Part shown: one piece after another, positions 43,252 to 58,090 of the stretch
How positions within the stretch are numbered: position 1 is the stretch's first letter
Layout: each line of letters opens with the position of its first letter
Assembly (NCBI RefSeq): GCF_900088825.1
Contig: NZ_LT592171.1
Span: 1,476,109-1,540,108 of the forward strand
Direction of reading: 5' to 3'
Length of the DNA: 64,000 nucleotides
From: Thiomonas delicata
GTDB lineage: Bacteria; Pseudomonadota; Gammaproteobacteria; Burkholderiales; Burkholderiaceae_C
Made by a program: the position numbers and the translations under genes
The notes under the pieces: generated by a model
The model's input: only the letters and a program-made list of their open reading frames with translations
Databases searched by the model: none
Told to the model about the DNA's origin: nothing

Positions 43252-43263
43252 CGAACGATCGTT
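43252..43263. promoter_or_regulatory. 12-bp palindrome upstream of etfB
   Basis: GAACGATCGTTC is a perfect palindrome in the 182-bp gap between etfB and the MscS gene. It resembles operators of TetR-type fatty-acid regulators described for beta-proteobacteria (FadP-like), as far as I recall. Confidence 0.4.
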
Positions 43264-43299
43264 CTATTTTGCCAGTGTATCGACAGAACGCCCGTCGGA

Positions 43300-44634
43300 T
43301 CAAGCCCCATCGCCGGGCATGTGTGCCGCCGCGCCCGGTCCCTGCTCGGCCAGGGCCGCTTGCGCCGCCGGCGCAACCGAGCCTTGCCCGGGAGCCCAGC
43401 GCAGCACGCGCTGCGGAAACGGAATGTCCACGCTGTTGCTCTTGAGCGCGTGCCAGATCGCCAGGTTCACCGCGCCGCGCACGTTCAAGGTTCCGTTCTC
43501 GGGATCGGCGATCCAGTAGCCGAGGGTGATTTCCAGCCCGTCCGCGCCGAAGTTGCTCAACACGGCGCTTGGCGCCGGATCGCGCAGGATGCGCGGCACG
43601 GCGGCGGCGGCCTCGCGGATGAGCGGCAGCACCGTATCCAGGTCGCTGTCGTAGCCCACCGACACGGTGGTGGACATCCACACATTCGGATCGGTGTACG
43701 ACAGGTTCTCGATGCGATTGGAAATGAGCATCTCGTTCGGCACGATGGACTCGGTGCCACCCGAACTGCGCACCACGGTGTAGCGGGTCTTGATGTCGAG
43801 GATCTTGCCCTGGAAGCCGGGGTCGAGGCGCACGTTGTCGCCGACGCGCAAGCTGCGCTCCAGCAGGATGACGAAGCCCGACACGTAGTTCGCCGCGATG
43901 CGCTGCAGGCCCAGACCCAGGCCGACGCCGAGGGCGCCACCGAACACGCCGAGCACGGTCAGATCGATGCCCACCATCTGCAGCCCCACCAGCAGCGCCG
44001 TGGTGAAAATGGCGGCGCGGATCAGGCGCGACAGCACCAGGCGCAGGTTGATGTCGAGCGGCGACAGCAGCAGACGGCTCTCCAACAGCGACGACACCCA
44101 CAAGGCCAGCACCAGGGTCACGACAATGGAGACGATGCCGCGCAGCAGGGTCCAGCCCGTGAGGCGCTGGTTGCCGATGTGCAGCGACACGGCGTCGAGC
44201 GCCTCGACGATCTCCGGCAGCGCGCCGCTCAGATAGAGCAGCAGGCCGAGCCAGGCCATCCAGCTCAGGCCGCGCACCAGGAAGCCGATGGGTTCGCTGC
44301 GCGGGTACAGCCGATGGGATACCCGCGCGGCCACGCGCACCAGCAGCCAGACCGCCAACACCGGAAGCGCCAGCTTGAGCAGCGGCGCGCGCAGCAGCAG
44401 CGGCGAGCCATGGCGCACGAATTGCAGCAACAGCAGGGCGACGGCAGGCAGGCCGACCCCGTGGCCCAGCGCCACGCGCAGCGCGTCGCGCCAATGCGCC
44501 GCCTGCATGAAGCGCCGCTCCAGCCACATGCCCACCGCCAGCGCCAGCACGAGCACGCCGAGAATCACCAGCAATTGCCAGCGTAGTTGGGTCCAGGGGT
44601 GGTGAAGAAGAGCTTCGAGTAGCGGAGAGCGCAT
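43300..44634 (-). CDS. MscS-family mechanosensitive ion channel
   Basis: This 444-residue protein has several N-terminal membrane helices, then [20 protein letters not shown], the glycine- and alanine-rich pore helix (TM3) of MscS, followed by [19 protein letters not shown] of the beta domain. It opens when the membrane is stretched and releases solutes. The extra N-terminal helices make it larger than E. coli MscS, as in many family members. Confidence 0.92.
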   Translation of the reverse strand: MRSPLLEALLHHPWTQLRWQLLVILGVLVLALAVGMWLERRFMQAAHWRDALRVALGHGVGLPAVALLLLQFVRHGSPLLLRAPLLKLALPVLAVWLLVRVAARVSHRLYPRSEPIGFLVRGLSWMAWLGLLLYLSGALPEIVEALDAVSLHIGNQRLTGWTLLRGIVSIVVTLVLALWVSSLLESRLLLSPLDINLRLVLSRLIRAAIFTTALLVGLQMVGIDLTVLGVFGGALGVGLGLGLQRIAANYVSGFVILLERSLRVGDNVRLDPGFQGKILDIKTRYTVVRSSGGTESIVPNEMLISNRIENLSYTDPNVWMSTTVSVGYDSDLDTVLPLIREAAAAVPRILRDPAPSAVLSNFGADGLEITLGYWIADPENGTLNVRGAVNLAIWHALKSNSVDIPFPQRVLRWAPGQGSVAPAAQAALAEQGPGAAAHMPGDGA

Positions 44635-44756
44635 GGAAGGTCAGGCAATGTCGGGCAGCGTCCGCGGCGAAGCTGCGCGCGGCGAAAGTGGCACGGTATC
44701 GTAGGCGATGGCAGGCCGAACGCCCCCGCCGGGGCGCCGCGCCGCCGCGCCTCGGC

Positions 44757-45560
44757 TCAGGCCTGGCGCCAGGCCGGCGGCCGCTTGTCGATGAAGGCCT
44801 GCACGCCTTCGAGCGCGGCCTCGTCCATGAAATTGCACGCCATGGACTGCCCGGCAAGCTGGTAGGCGGCGGCGATGCCCATTTCGATCTGCCGGTAGAA
44901 CTGCGCCTTGCCGATGGCGATGGCCTCGGCCGGCTTGGCCAGGATGCTCTGCACCAGCTTGTCCACCTCGGCGTCCAGGTTCTCTGGCGCGGCGACACGG
45001 TTGACCAGGCCCCATTGCCGCGCGGTTTGCGCATCGATGAAATCGCCGGTCAGCAGCATTTCCATCGCCACCTTGCGCGGCACGTTGCGCGCCAGCGCCA
45101 CACTGGGCGTGGAGCAGAACAGACCGACGTTGATGCCCGAAACGGCCAGGCGCGCGTCCGCCGCCGCCACCGCCAGATCGCACTGCGCCACGAGCTGGCA
45201 CCCGGCCGCAGTGGCGATGCCATGCACCTTGGCGATCACCGGCTGCGGCAGCGCCAGCAGCGAGAGCATGACCTTGCTGCAACGCGCGAACAAGTCGCCG
45301 CTTTTGTCGAGGCTGGGTTCGGCGCGCATTTCTTTCAGGTCGTGCCCGGCGCAGAAGGCGCGGCCGGCGCCCTGGATCACGACCACGCGCGCGGAGCGGT
45401 CGTCGCGCAAGGCGTCCAGCTCGGCCTGCAGCGCCGCGAGCAGCGCGTCGGACAGGGCGTTGAACGCCTGCGGGCGGTTGAGGGTGAGGGTGACGACGCC
45501 GCGCGCGTCGCGCGAATTCAGCACCAGGGTTGTGTCGGAGGTTTGCATCGCGGCATTCAT
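44757..45560 (-). CDS. enoyl-CoA hydratase/isomerase family protein
   Basis: This 267-residue protein has [16 protein letters not shown], the oxyanion-hole stretch [13 protein letters not shown] and [20 protein letters not shown] with [16 protein letters not shown]. These are crotonase motifs. The acidic residues used for hydration in classical enoyl-CoA hydratase are not obvious, so related chemistry is possible. It is followed upstream by an acyl-CoA ligase gene 16 nt away, forming a fatty-acid unit. Confidence 0.9.
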   Translation of the reverse strand: MNAAMQTSDTTLVLNSRDARGVVTLTLNRPQAFNALSDALLAALQAELDALRDDRSARVVVIQGAGRAFCAGHDLKEMRAEPSLDKSGDLFARCSKVMLSLLALPQPVIAKVHGIATAAGCQLVAQCDLAVAAADARLAVSGINVGLFCSTPSVALARNVPRKVAMEMLLTGDFIDAQTARQWGLVNRVAAPENLDAEVDKLVQSILAKPAEAIAIGKAQFYRQIEMGIAAAYQLAGQSMACNFMDEAALEGVQAFIDKRPPAWRQA

Positions 45561-45576
45561 GATGGTCTTCCTTGCA

Positions 45577-47220
45577 TCAGACGTCGATGGCGTCGCGCGA
45601 ACGAGCCCGCGCGCGCAGGGTGTACTTCTGGATCTTCCCGGTGGAGGTCTTCGGCATCTCGCCGAACACCACCCGGCGCGGCACCTTGAAGCCGGCCAGG
45701 TGCTTCCTGCAGAAATCGATGATGTCTTCCTCGGCGGCTTGGGCGCCCGGCTTGAGTTCGACGAAGGCGCAAGGCGTCTCGCCCCACTTCGGGTCGGGCA
45801 TGGCCACCACGCCGGCCACCATCACCGCGGGATGGCGATACAGCACATCCTCCACCTCGATGCTGGAGATGTTCTCCCCGCCCGAGATGATGATGTCCTT
45901 GCTGCGGTCCTTGATCTTGATATAGCCGTCGGGGTCCACCACGGCGAGGTCGCCGGTGTGGAACCAGCCGCCGGCGAAGGCCGCCGCGGTGGCCTGCGGG
46001 TTGGCCAGATAGCCCTTCATCATGATGTTGCCGCGGAACATCACCTCGCCCATGGTCTCGCCGTCGTGCGGCACCGGCTGCATGGTGCCGGGATCGAGCA
46101 CCGTGGTGCCGTCCTGCAGGTGGTAGCGCACCCCCTGGCGCGCGTTCAGGCGCGCCCGCTCGGACAGCGGCAGATCATCCCAGTCGGCCTGCCAGGCGCA
46201 CACCGAGGCGGGGCCGTACACCTCGGTGAGGCCGTACACATGGGTGAGTTCGAAGCCCATGCCATGCAGGCCTTCGATCATGGCCGCCGGCGGCGCCGCG
46301 CCGGCCACCATGGCGCGCACGGTCTGCGCAATGCCGGTCTTCAACTCGGCCGGGGCGTTGACCAGCAGGTTGTGCACGATGGGCGCGCCGCAGTAGTGCG
46401 TGACGCCCTCGCTGCGGATGCGCTCGAAGATGGCCTGCGCCTCCACCTTGCGCAGGCAGACGTTGACGCCGGCGCGCGCCGCCACGGTCCAGGGAAAGCA
46501 CCAGCCGTTGCAGTGGAACATCGGCAGGGTCCACAGATAGACCGGGTGCTTGGGCATGTCCCATTCGAGGATGTTGGACACGGCGTTGGCGTAGGCGCCG
46601 CGGTGCGAGTACACGACGCCCTTGGGCTTGCCGGTGGTGCCGGAGGTGTAGTTCAAGGCGATGGAGTCCCACTCGTCGCCCACGCCCGGCAAGGCGTCGG
46701 CGCTGTCACCTTCGGCCAGCAGCGCCTCGTAGTCCAGGCTGCCGATGCGTGGGCCGGCCACATCGAACTGCGCCTCCGCGACGTCCACCACCAGCGGCGC
46801 GGGCAGGCCCTGCTGCACGGCCAGCTCCACCGCGCTGCGCATCACCCCGGCCAGTTCCGGGTCCACCAGCACGGCGCGGGCGCCGCCGTGCGCGAGCATG
46901 TAGGCCAGGGACTCGGTATCCAGCCGGGTATTCAACGCGTTGAGCACCAAGCCGGCCAGCGGCACGCCGAAATGCGCCTCGACCATCGCCGGCACGTTGG
47001 GCAGCATGACGGCGACCACGTCCCCGCGCTGCAAGCCCCGGCGCAGGAGCGCCGAAGCCAGGCGGCGACAGCGCTCGCGCGTCTCGCCCCAGGTCTGGCG
47101 CAAGGCCCCGTGCACGATGGCCGTGCGGCGCGGATACACGTCGGCGGCGCGGTCGAGAAAAATGAGCGGCGTGAGCGGCGCGTGGTTGGCCGCGTTGGGG
47201 GTCAAGTCGGCGTCATGCAT
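45577..47220 (-). CDS. AMP-dependent acyl-CoA synthetase/ligase
   Basis: This 547-residue protein has the P-loop LNYTSGTTGKPKGVVYSHRG, VYGLTEVYGP, GWFHTGDLAVVDPDGYIKI, DRSKDIIISGGENIS and the C-terminal lysine motif STGKIQKY. It activates a carboxylic acid to its CoA thioester through an acyl-AMP. It resembles medium/long-chain or methylmercaptopropionate-type ligases. The ATG at 47220 has AGGAG upstream. It is in an operon with the crotonase-family gene. Confidence 0.93.
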   Translation of the reverse strand: MHDADLTPNAANHAPLTPLIFLDRAADVYPRRTAIVHGALRQTWGETRERCRRLASALLRRGLQRGDVVAVMLPNVPAMVEAHFGVPLAGLVLNALNTRLDTESLAYMLAHGGARAVLVDPELAGVMRSAVELAVQQGLPAPLVVDVAEAQFDVAGPRIGSLDYEALLAEGDSADALPGVGDEWDSIALNYTSGTTGKPKGVVYSHRGAYANAVSNILEWDMPKHPVYLWTLPMFHCNGWCFPWTVAARAGVNVCLRKVEAQAIFERIRSEGVTHYCGAPIVHNLLVNAPAELKTGIAQTVRAMVAGAAPPAAMIEGLHGMGFELTHVYGLTEVYGPASVCAWQADWDDLPLSERARLNARQGVRYHLQDGTTVLDPGTMQPVPHDGETMGEVMFRGNIMMKGYLANPQATAAAFAGGWFHTGDLAVVDPDGYIKIKDRSKDIIISGGENISSIEVEDVLYRHPAVMVAGVVAMPDPKWGETPCAFVELKPGAQAAEEDIIDFCRKHLAGFKVPRRVVFGEMPKTSTGKIQKYTLRARARSRDAIDV

Positions 47221-47325
47221 GATTGTCTCCTGCTTGTCTCTTGCAGCGGACCGGCGTCGAGCGCCGGACTTTCCCCACAATGTATGCCAAGCGCGCGCTG
47301 CAGCACAGGCAAGACAGCACGGCAG

Positions 47326-48557
47326 TCAAGCGGGAGGGCTTGCGCCGCCCACCAGGCGCTCCTCCACGAGACGGCGCTGCCAGTCCTTGCTCCATCCCAA
47401 CACCGCATCGGCGGGCATGGGCCGGGCGATGAAATACCCCTGCGCGATGTCGCATCCCGTGGTCTGCAGGAAAAACCAATCCTGCTTGTCTTCCACGCCT
47501 TCGGCGACGACTTCCATGCCGAGCTGCTTGGCGAGATTCAGGCTGGCCTCGAAAATCGCCCTCAATTTGGGATCCTGCCAGGCGTTATGCGTGAACCCGT
47601 AGTCGATCTTGAGCTGATCGAACGGCAGGTCGCGAAGCTGCACCAGCGAGGAATAGCCGTTGCCGAAGTCGTCGATGGACAGGCAAAAACGCTTGAGCCG
47701 CAAGCGCGTGAGCACGTCGAGCGCGGTGGACAGTTCATGCATCAGACCGCTCTCGGTCAATTCCAGCGCCAGCTGCCGCGGCTGCACATCGCTTGCCAGC
47801 GCCTGCAGCACCACCCAGTCGGCGAAGTCGATCTGCCCCAGATCCTGCATCGACACGTTGATGGCCACCTGCAAGGGCAAACCCGCCTGGGTCCAGCTCC
47901 GGGTCTGGTTGAGCGCGCCTTTGACCACGGCGCGCGTGAGATCCTGGATCAGGCCATGCTCCTCGGCCACTGCAATGAACTGGTCGGGAAACACCAGGCC
48001 GTCATGGGGATGCATCCAGCGCGCCAGGGTTTCCACGCCAAGAAACGCCCCGGTCTCCACCACCACCTTGGGTTGGTAGTAGTTGATGATTTGCCCTTGC
48101 GCGATGGCCGCCGCGACCTCGTCGCGGCCATAAGTCTTGCGGGCCGTCTTGGCCTTGGCGCGCACCTCGTTGTCACATAGGCCAAGCAAGTCGTTGAGCT
48201 TGTCGCGCGAGGGCGGCTTGGGCAATGCCCCCACCACGCGCAACTGCTGGTTGCGCGCCAGCCGCTCGGTGGCTTGCAGCATCACGGTGTCTTCGCCGCT
48301 GACGAGAATCAGGCATCCCCGGTACCCGCAAGTGGCCAAATGGCGCACGAACTCCACGCCGTCCATGCCCGGCATGTTGATGTCGAGCAGGATCAAGTCG
48401 GGCCGGGATTCGGGCGCGCCGCACAACTCCAGCGCCTCGGCACCGTTCTCAACGCCCCTCACCTGCGAATACCCGAACTGGGTCAGCATCGTGCTCAAGA
48501 GTTTGAGCATGAAAGGATCGTCGTCGAGAATGAGGATGCGCGTGCTTGTCATGTCCG

Positions 48558-48561
<4 letters not shown>
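47326..48561 (-). CDS. response regulator with EAL c-di-GMP phosphodiesterase domain
   Basis: This 411-residue protein has an N-terminal receiver domain (ILILDDDPFMLKLL; phospho-Asp in LILLDINMPGMDG; Lys in GALPKPPS). The C-terminal EAL domain has GVETLARW, INVSMQDL, LELTESGL, IDDFGNGYSSLVQLRDLPFDQLKID and VVAEGVED, so metal- and substrate-binding residues look intact although the name motif reads ETL. It should lower c-di-GMP when phosphorylated. It overlaps the hybrid kinase gene by 4 nt. Confidence 0.93.
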
Positions 48562-51784
<3,223 letters not shown>

Positions 51785-52621
51785 TCAGGGCGCGGGGTTG
51801 ACGATGAAGCGCTGGATGCCGAGCTTTTCCAGGGGCGCGTAGTCCCGCGCGAAATCAGCCCTCACCGGGTCGTTCAAGAACGTGGCGTCGAGCAGGCGGC
51901 GGCCTCCGGCAGTGCCGCGCAGCGCCAGCAGCGCGGCCACGAGCTTTTGCCCCTCGGCCTGCGTCACGCGTCGACTGGCCGCCAGCGGATGTGGCGGCAC
52001 CCCCGGCGTGGTGTAGAGAATCCGCAACTGCGACTGCAATGCCGCGGGCTCCCTGGCGAGGGTTTCCTTGATCCCGCCGCCGGCGGCCGCCTCGCCCAGC
52101 GCGACGGCGCGGTAGACGTTTTGATGGCTGCCGACATATTCAGGCCTGATATCCAGATGCTTGTCCGCAAGTTCGACGCGAATCAGGAGCGAGGCCCCGA
52201 AAGCATTCGCTGCCGGAAAGGCCAGGGTCTTGCCATTGAGCTGGCTCAACGCCGTGATGGGCGAATCGCGCCGCACCACCAGGATGCCGTTGAGCAATCG
52301 GCTGTCGCGCACGAGGGGCCGGTAACCCTGCTCCTGCCTGGCCATCACCATGTCGTAGGGATTCACGTAGGCGAGATCCGGAACGCCCTTGAGCAAGGCC
52401 GCCTCGAAGTCGGAAATCTTCGCGTAGGCGAGCAGCTTGAAGTGATAGCCCGTGACCTGTTCGAGGCGATCCAGCAGAGGCTGCCAATCCTGGTAGACCC
52501 GCACCGGCGCGAACTGGGGAACCACGGCGACCGTGAACGTCGGCTCCGCCGCTTGCCCGGCCGCCATGCTGGCGCCCCAGGCCGAAACCGCCAACAGAAA
52601 CGCCCGCAGCCAAGATCTCAT
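51785..52621 (-). CDS. PhnD-like periplasmic substrate-binding protein
   Basis: This 278-residue protein has a signal peptide (MRSWLRAFLLAVSAWGASMA, cleavage near AAGQAAEP) and then a PhnD-type binding fold: FTVAVVPQFAPVRVYQDWQPLL, DLAYVNPYDMVMARQ, LNGKTLAFPAANAFGASLL. Family members bind phosphonate or phosphite for ABC transport. No permease or ATPase gene is near. Its stop directly abuts the start of the hybrid kinase gene, so it is more likely the ligand-sensing partner of that kinase. Confidence 0.82.
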   Translation of the reverse strand: MRSWLRAFLLAVSAWGASMAAGQAAEPTFTVAVVPQFAPVRVYQDWQPLLDRLEQVTGYHFKLLAYAKISDFEAALLKGVPDLAYVNPYDMVMARQEQGYRPLVRDSRLLNGILVVRRDSPITALSQLNGKTLAFPAANAFGASLLIRVELADKHLDIRPEYVGSHQNVYRAVALGEAAAGGGIKETLAREPAALQSQLRILYTTPGVPPHPLAASRRVTQAEGQKLVAALLALRGTAGGRRLLDATFLNDPVRADFARDYAPLEKLGIQRFIVNPAP

Positions 52622-52791
52622 TCCTTCTCCCAGAAAGCTGTCAATATCGCCAGACCGCACCAGAATACGACGACGCAACGTCGCACGTTGCCAGCGATGG
52701 ACGAATAACCATGACAAATTCTGCCGTTTGGCCGGGATATCCGGCATCCGGTTCGCGCCGGGAAACAACCCCGCGCTTGCACGCGGCGCGG

Positions 52792-53727
52792 CTACGCGTC
52801 GACCCCTACCAGGACCCGGATATGCGCGGCCGCGCTGCGGCCCAATGCGCCCAGGTTATAGCCGCCTTCCAGGCAGGACACGATGCGCCCGCCGCAGCAT
52901 TGCGCGGCAAACTCGTGCAGGACGCGGGTGATCCAGGCGTAGTCGGCCTCCACCAGGCCCATCTGGCCGAGGTCGTCGTCGCGGTGGGCGTCGAAGCCGG
53001 CGGAGATGAACAGCATCTGCGGCTCGAACCCGCGCAGGCGCGGCAACCACTGGTTCTGCACCACTTCGCGCACCCGCGCGCCGCCGGTGTAGGCCGGAAG
53101 CGGCACGTTGAGCATATTGGCCGCGGGATGCTCGGTGCCGGAGAACGGATAGAAAGGGTGCTGGAAAAAGCTCGTCATGAGCACGCGCTCGTCGCCGGAA
53201 AAAATATCCTCGGTGCCATTGCCGTGATGCACGTCGAAATCGACGATGGCCACGCGGGACAGTCCGCGCACGTCGAGAGCGTGGCGTGCGGCGACGGCCA
53301 CGTTGTTGATGAAGCAAAAGCCCATGGCCTGCGCGCGCATTGCATGGTGGCCGGGCGGGCGCACGGCGCAGAAGGCGTTGTCGAGCACGCCGTCCAGCAC
53401 GGCGTCGGTGGCGGCGATGGCGGCGCCCGCGGCGCGCCGGATGGCTTGCCAGGTGTGCGGGTTCATCAGCGTGTCGGGATCGATCCAGGCATAGCCATCC
53501 TCGACTTGCCCCTTCTCGCGCAACTCGGCGACGTGCAGCGCGGAGTGCGCCAGCTGCATCGCCTGCTCGCTGGCCAGCGGAATGTCGCCGGGGCGCTGAA
53601 GCACCCAGTCGAGGCCGGACGCGATCAGCTGGTCGTCGATGGCGGCCAGGCGCTGCGGGCATTCAGGGTGGTGCATGCCCATTTCGTGCAGCCTGCAATC
53701 AGGGTGGGTGTAGTACCCGGTGCGCAT
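52792..53727 (-). CDS. histone deacetylase family hydrolase
   Basis: This 311-residue protein has the zinc-hydrolase motifs RPPGHHA, VAIVDFDVHHGNGTED, LFISAGFDAHRDDDLG and SCLEGGYNL. These form the metal site and His-Asp relays of class II HDAC-like amidohydrolases, which in bacteria include acetylpolyamine and acetoin-linked enzymes. The ATG at 53727 begins MRTGYYTHPDC, the usual family start. It is divergent from the MoxR gene. Confidence 0.92.
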   Translation of the reverse strand: MRTGYYTHPDCRLHEMGMHHPECPQRLAAIDDQLIASGLDWVLQRPGDIPLASEQAMQLAHSALHVAELREKGQVEDGYAWIDPDTLMNPHTWQAIRRAAGAAIAATDAVLDGVLDNAFCAVRPPGHHAMRAQAMGFCFINNVAVAARHALDVRGLSRVAIVDFDVHHGNGTEDIFSGDERVLMTSFFQHPFYPFSGTEHPAANMLNVPLPAYTGGARVREVVQNQWLPRLRGFEPQMLFISAGFDAHRDDDLGQMGLVEADYAWITRVLHEFAAQCCGGRIVSCLEGGYNLGALGRSAAAHIRVLVGVDA

Positions 53728-53870
53728 ACGGTCTCCTCGTTCGCCTCGTGCATCGCAACGCAGCGGGCGGAAAATCCGGCCGTCTGGCCCTCGGCCACGC
53801 GCGCCGCCGCGCCGAAGGCACAATGGTGTTTGTATTGTGCTACCGCGGATCAAACCGCATTCCACCATCC

Positions 53871-54791
<921 letters not shown>

Positions 54792-54893
54792 CCGACGGGT
54801 GCCCGACATGCGCCGGCGAGTCGCGCTGCCTGCCACGCACGCCGGTGCATACGGCATGCCGGCCCGCGCCCCCCAAAGCGCCGGGAAACCGGC

Positions 54894-55961
54894 ATGACCA
54901 AGCCCGCGGCTTCCGCCTTGAGCCAGCCCCGAGGGCGCCCCGCGACTGGGCTCTTGCGCAACCGGGGCCTGTCGCCCGCCGGTGGCCTGCGCGAGCGCTT
55001 TGCCCGCTGGGCGCAGCAGCGGCACGACCCCGGCGCCCAGACCCTGCTCAGCCACCGCAACGTCTACATCCTGCCCACGCGCGCCGGCTGGTTCTTCGCC
55101 CTCACGCTGCTGGTGCTGCTGGTGGCCGCGATCAACTACCAGCTCAACCTCGGCTATCTGCTCACCTTCTTGCTGGCGGGCAGCGCCCTGGCCTCGCTGC
55201 ACGTCACCCACAACAATGTGCGCGGCTTGGCGCTGGCAGCCCGCCTGTCCGACGACGCCGTGTTCTACGCGGGCCAGCCCGCCGCGCTGCGCCTGCAACT
55301 GCACAGTCCCGGCCGGCAGCGCTGGGGCCTGCTGGCGGCGCCCGACGGCCAGGGCTTCCATGCCGTGGACGTCGGCCGCGACACCACCCTGGACTTCGCC
55401 CTGCCCTGGACCCCGCGGGCACGCGGGCATCAACCCTGGCCACGGCTGGTGGTCGAAAGCCGCTATCCGCTGGGCCTCTGGCGGGCCTGGAGCGTGTGGC
55501 GGCCAGGCGCGTCGATCTGGGTCTATCCCGCCCCCGAAACGCCGGCGCCTGCGCTGCCCGCGCAACGGCATGTCCGCAGTGAAGGCCAGAACATCGCGCG
55601 CCTGACGCCGGGCGACGAACTCGACGACCTGCGCACCTACCGCCGCGGCGACCCGCTGCGCCACGTGGTCTGGAAAAAGACGAACGCGGACGACCTCATC
55701 GTGCGCACCGCCACGCCCGCCACCGCCCTGCCCGAGCGCTGGCTGGACTGGAACGACCTGCCCGCGACGCAAGCCCTGGAGGCGCGCCTGTCGCGCCTGT
55801 GCGCCTGGGTGCTGGCCGCACAGCGCAACCCCCAGCCCTTCGGCCTGCGTCTGCCCGGACATGAAATCGCGCCGGGCAGCGGCGCCGCGCACACGCGCCG
55901 CTGCCTGCGCGTGCTGGCGACTTATGGGCAGGCAAGCGGGCAGGCAAGCGCCTCGTCCTGA
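54894..55961 (+). CDS. DUF58 domain-containing membrane protein
   Basis: This 355-residue protein has two membrane helices near residue 65-100 (AGWFFALTLLVLLVAAINYQ and LGYLLTFLLAGSALASL), then the DUF58 core with a beta region and GDELDDLRTYRRGDPLRHVVWK. The R-x-Y-x-x-G-D-x-x-R-x-I/V-x-W motif is typical. It sits between MoxR and the transglutaminase and is followed by the latter after 4 nt. Confidence 0.9.
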   Translation: MTKPAASALSQPRGRPATGLLRNRGLSPAGGLRERFARWAQQRHDPGAQTLLSHRNVYILPTRAGWFFALTLLVLLVAAINYQLNLGYLLTFLLAGSALASLHVTHNNVRGLALAARLSDDAVFYAGQPAALRLQLHSPGRQRWGLLAAPDGQGFHAVDVGRDTTLDFALPWTPRARGHQPWPRLVVESRYPLGLWRAWSVWRPGASIWVYPAPETPAPALPAQRHVRSEGQNIARLTPGDELDDLRTYRRGDPLRHVVWKKTNADDLIVRTATPATALPERWLDWNDLPATQALEARLSRLCAWVLAAQRNPQPFGLRLPGHEIAPGSGAAHTRRCLRVLATYGQASGQASASS

Positions 55962-55965
55962 AGCC

Positions 55966-58044
55966 ATGCAGGCCGCACGAGGTTCCAAGCTTCCTCGCCG
56001 CTGGCTGGCGCAATTGCGCGGCCTGCCGCGCGACGCGCGCGACACTTTGTTCCTGCTCGCGGTGGCGGGCATCACCCTCGTGCCGTTGACGCCCCACCTG
56101 CCGCCGTGGGCAGGCCTCGGCGCGGCCGCCCTGCTGGCCTGGCGCGCGGTCCTGGCCTGGCGCAGCCGCCCGCTGCCGGCGCGCTGGATGCTGGCGGCCT
56201 TGCTCATCGCCGGCGCCGGCCTGACGCTGTGGCAGTTTCGCACCATCTTCGGACGCGATCCCGGCATCGCGCTGGTGAGTCTGCTGCTGGGTCTGAAGGC
56301 CCTGGAAACCCGCAACCGGCGCGACACCTATGTGCTGTTCTACGTCGGCTTCTTCGGCGTTTCGGCGAATTTCCTGTACTCGCAATCCGCCTTCACGGCA
56401 GGCTGGATGCTGCTGGCCACCGCCGGCTGGATCACCGCCCTGATCAACGCCAACCTGCCCGCCGGCGAGCCGCCGCTGCGCCAGCGCTTCGGCCTCACGC
56501 TCAAGCTGCTAGCTTTCGGCACGCCGGCCATGGTGGTGCTGTTCCTGCTGTTTCCCCGCTTCGCGGGGCCGCTGTGGGCCCTGCCCAGCTCGGCGGGAAG
56601 CGCCACCGGCCTGACCGACCGCATGGACGCCGGCTCCATCGCCAGCCTGGCGCGCGACGACAGCGTCGCCTTCCGCGTCAAGTTCCACGGCCCGCGCCCG
56701 CCGGAACGCGAGCTGTACTGGCGCGGCCCGGTGCTCACCCTGTTCAACGGCCAGCAGTGGAGTCCGCTGCCCGTGACGCCGCTGGAACTGCGCCCAGGCT
56801 ACGACCCGCCGCGCAAGCTGCGCACGCAAGGCCCTGGCGTGCGCTACACCATCACGATGCAGCCCTCGCAACAGCCCTTCGTCTTCGCGCTGGACGCGGC
56901 CGAAGGCGCCCCCACGCTGCGCGGCCAACCGCAAACCGAGGTCTATCAATTGTCGGACCTGCAGTTGCGCGCCAACCACCCCATCACCCAGCTCACCCGT
57001 TACGACCTCACCTCCTACCCACAATTCAGCTATGGCCCGCGCACCTTGAGCCGGCATTTCGAAGCCGATCTCGAACTTCCGCCGGGCGACGACCCGCGCA
57101 CGGTCGCGCTCGGCGAGCGACTCGCGCGCAAGGCCCAGGCCGAAGGGGGCGGCCCGCTGCAGGTGGCGCAGGCGGCCTTGCAGATGTTCCGCCGCGAACC
57201 TTTTCGCTACACCCTCGATCCCGGCCCCTACCCGGGACGAAACCAGGTCGACGACTTCCTGTTCGACCGCCGCGTCGGCTTCTGCGAGCACTACGCCCAG
57301 GCTTTCGTCGTGCTCATGCGCGCGGCAGGCATTCCGGCGCGGGTCGTCACCGGCTACCAGGGTGGACGCGAGAATCCCATCGACCACACCTGGGTGGTGC
57401 GCCAGAGCGACGCCCACGCCTGGGCCGAATACTGGGTGGCGGGCCGCGGCTGGCTGCGCGCCGATCCGACGGCCATGGTCGATCCCGCCCGCGTCGACCG
57501 CAGCGGCCAGACCCTGGCCGCGCGCGAACCGCTGCTGGGCGTTGCCGCCTTCGGCCCGCGCGATACCGCCCTGCTGCTGCGCCTGCGCAATCTGGGCGAC
57601 GCGCTCAACAACAGCTGGAATCAGTGGATTCTGGACTACGGCCAGGCCCGCCAGTACGCCCTGTTGCGCAAACTCGGCATGAACCAGCCCGACTGGCGCC
57701 AGCTCTCGGCTTTGACCCTTGCCGCGCTCAGCCTTGCCGTCAGCGTCATGGGCCTTCTGCTGGTGTGGGAGCGCCGCAGGACCGACCCCTGGAGCGACGC
57801 CTATGCGCGGCTGCGCAAGCGCCTGGGCGAGTACGGCATCGCCGGCACGCCGGCGGACGCGCCCCTCACGCTGGCCGCACGGGTGCGGCGCAGCGCGCTG
57901 CCGCCTGGAGCCGTCGCCTCGGCTTGCGCGCTGCTGCAAGACCTCGAGCGCTGGCGCTATGCCGCCCCATCGCAAGCGAGGACGCAACGCCAGCGCCTGG
58001 CCCAACTCCGGCGCGCCGTCAGGCGCTGGCGGCCAATCCCTTGA
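55966..58044 (+). CDS. TgpA-like transmembrane transglutaminase (DUF3488/DUF4129)
   Basis: This 692-residue protein has about five N-terminal membrane helices, a periplasmic transglutaminase domain with catalytic Cys in RRVGFCEHYAQAFVVLMRAAGIPARVVTGYQGG, His in DAHAWAEYW and Asp in GWLRADPTA, then one further helix and a cytoplasmic DUF4129-like tail. Pseudomonas TgpA is an essential enzyme of this form. It is the last gene of the MoxR operon. Confidence 0.92.
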   Translation: MQAARGSKLPRRWLAQLRGLPRDARDTLFLLAVAGITLVPLTPHLPPWAGLGAAALLAWRAVLAWRSRPLPARWMLAALLIAGAGLTLWQFRTIFGRDPGIALVSLLLGLKALETRNRRDTYVLFYVGFFGVSANFLYSQSAFTAGWMLLATAGWITALINANLPAGEPPLRQRFGLTLKLLAFGTPAMVVLFLLFPRFAGPLWALPSSAGSATGLTDRMDAGSIASLARDDSVAFRVKFHGPRPPERELYWRGPVLTLFNGQQWSPLPVTPLELRPGYDPPRKLRTQGPGVRYTITMQPSQQPFVFALDAAEGAPTLRGQPQTEVYQLSDLQLRANHPITQLTRYDLTSYPQFSYGPRTLSRHFEADLELPPGDDPRTVALGERLARKAQAEGGGPLQVAQAALQMFRREPFRYTLDPGPYPGRNQVDDFLFDRRVGFCEHYAQAFVVLMRAAGIPARVVTGYQGGRENPIDHTWVVRQSDAHAWAEYWVAGRGWLRADPTAMVDPARVDRSGQTLAAREPLLGVAAFGPRDTALLLRLRNLGDALNNSWNQWILDYGQARQYALLRKLGMNQPDWRQLSALTLAALSLAVSVMGLLLVWERRRTDPWSDAYARLRKRLGEYGIAGTPADAPLTLAARVRRSALPPGAVASACALLQDLERWRYAAPSQARTQRQRLAQLRRAVRRWRPIP

Positions 58045-58090
58045 ACCGCGCGCCGGGCCCGATCGGTTTCGGCCGAGGCGCTCCGGGTCA

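Noticed and set aside
42368-45034. Long minus-strand frame that joins etfB to sequence across the MscS gene
   Set aside because: Only the last 249 codons match a protein family (EtfB) and they have their own start and ribosome site; the rest is a shadow of the MscS gene.
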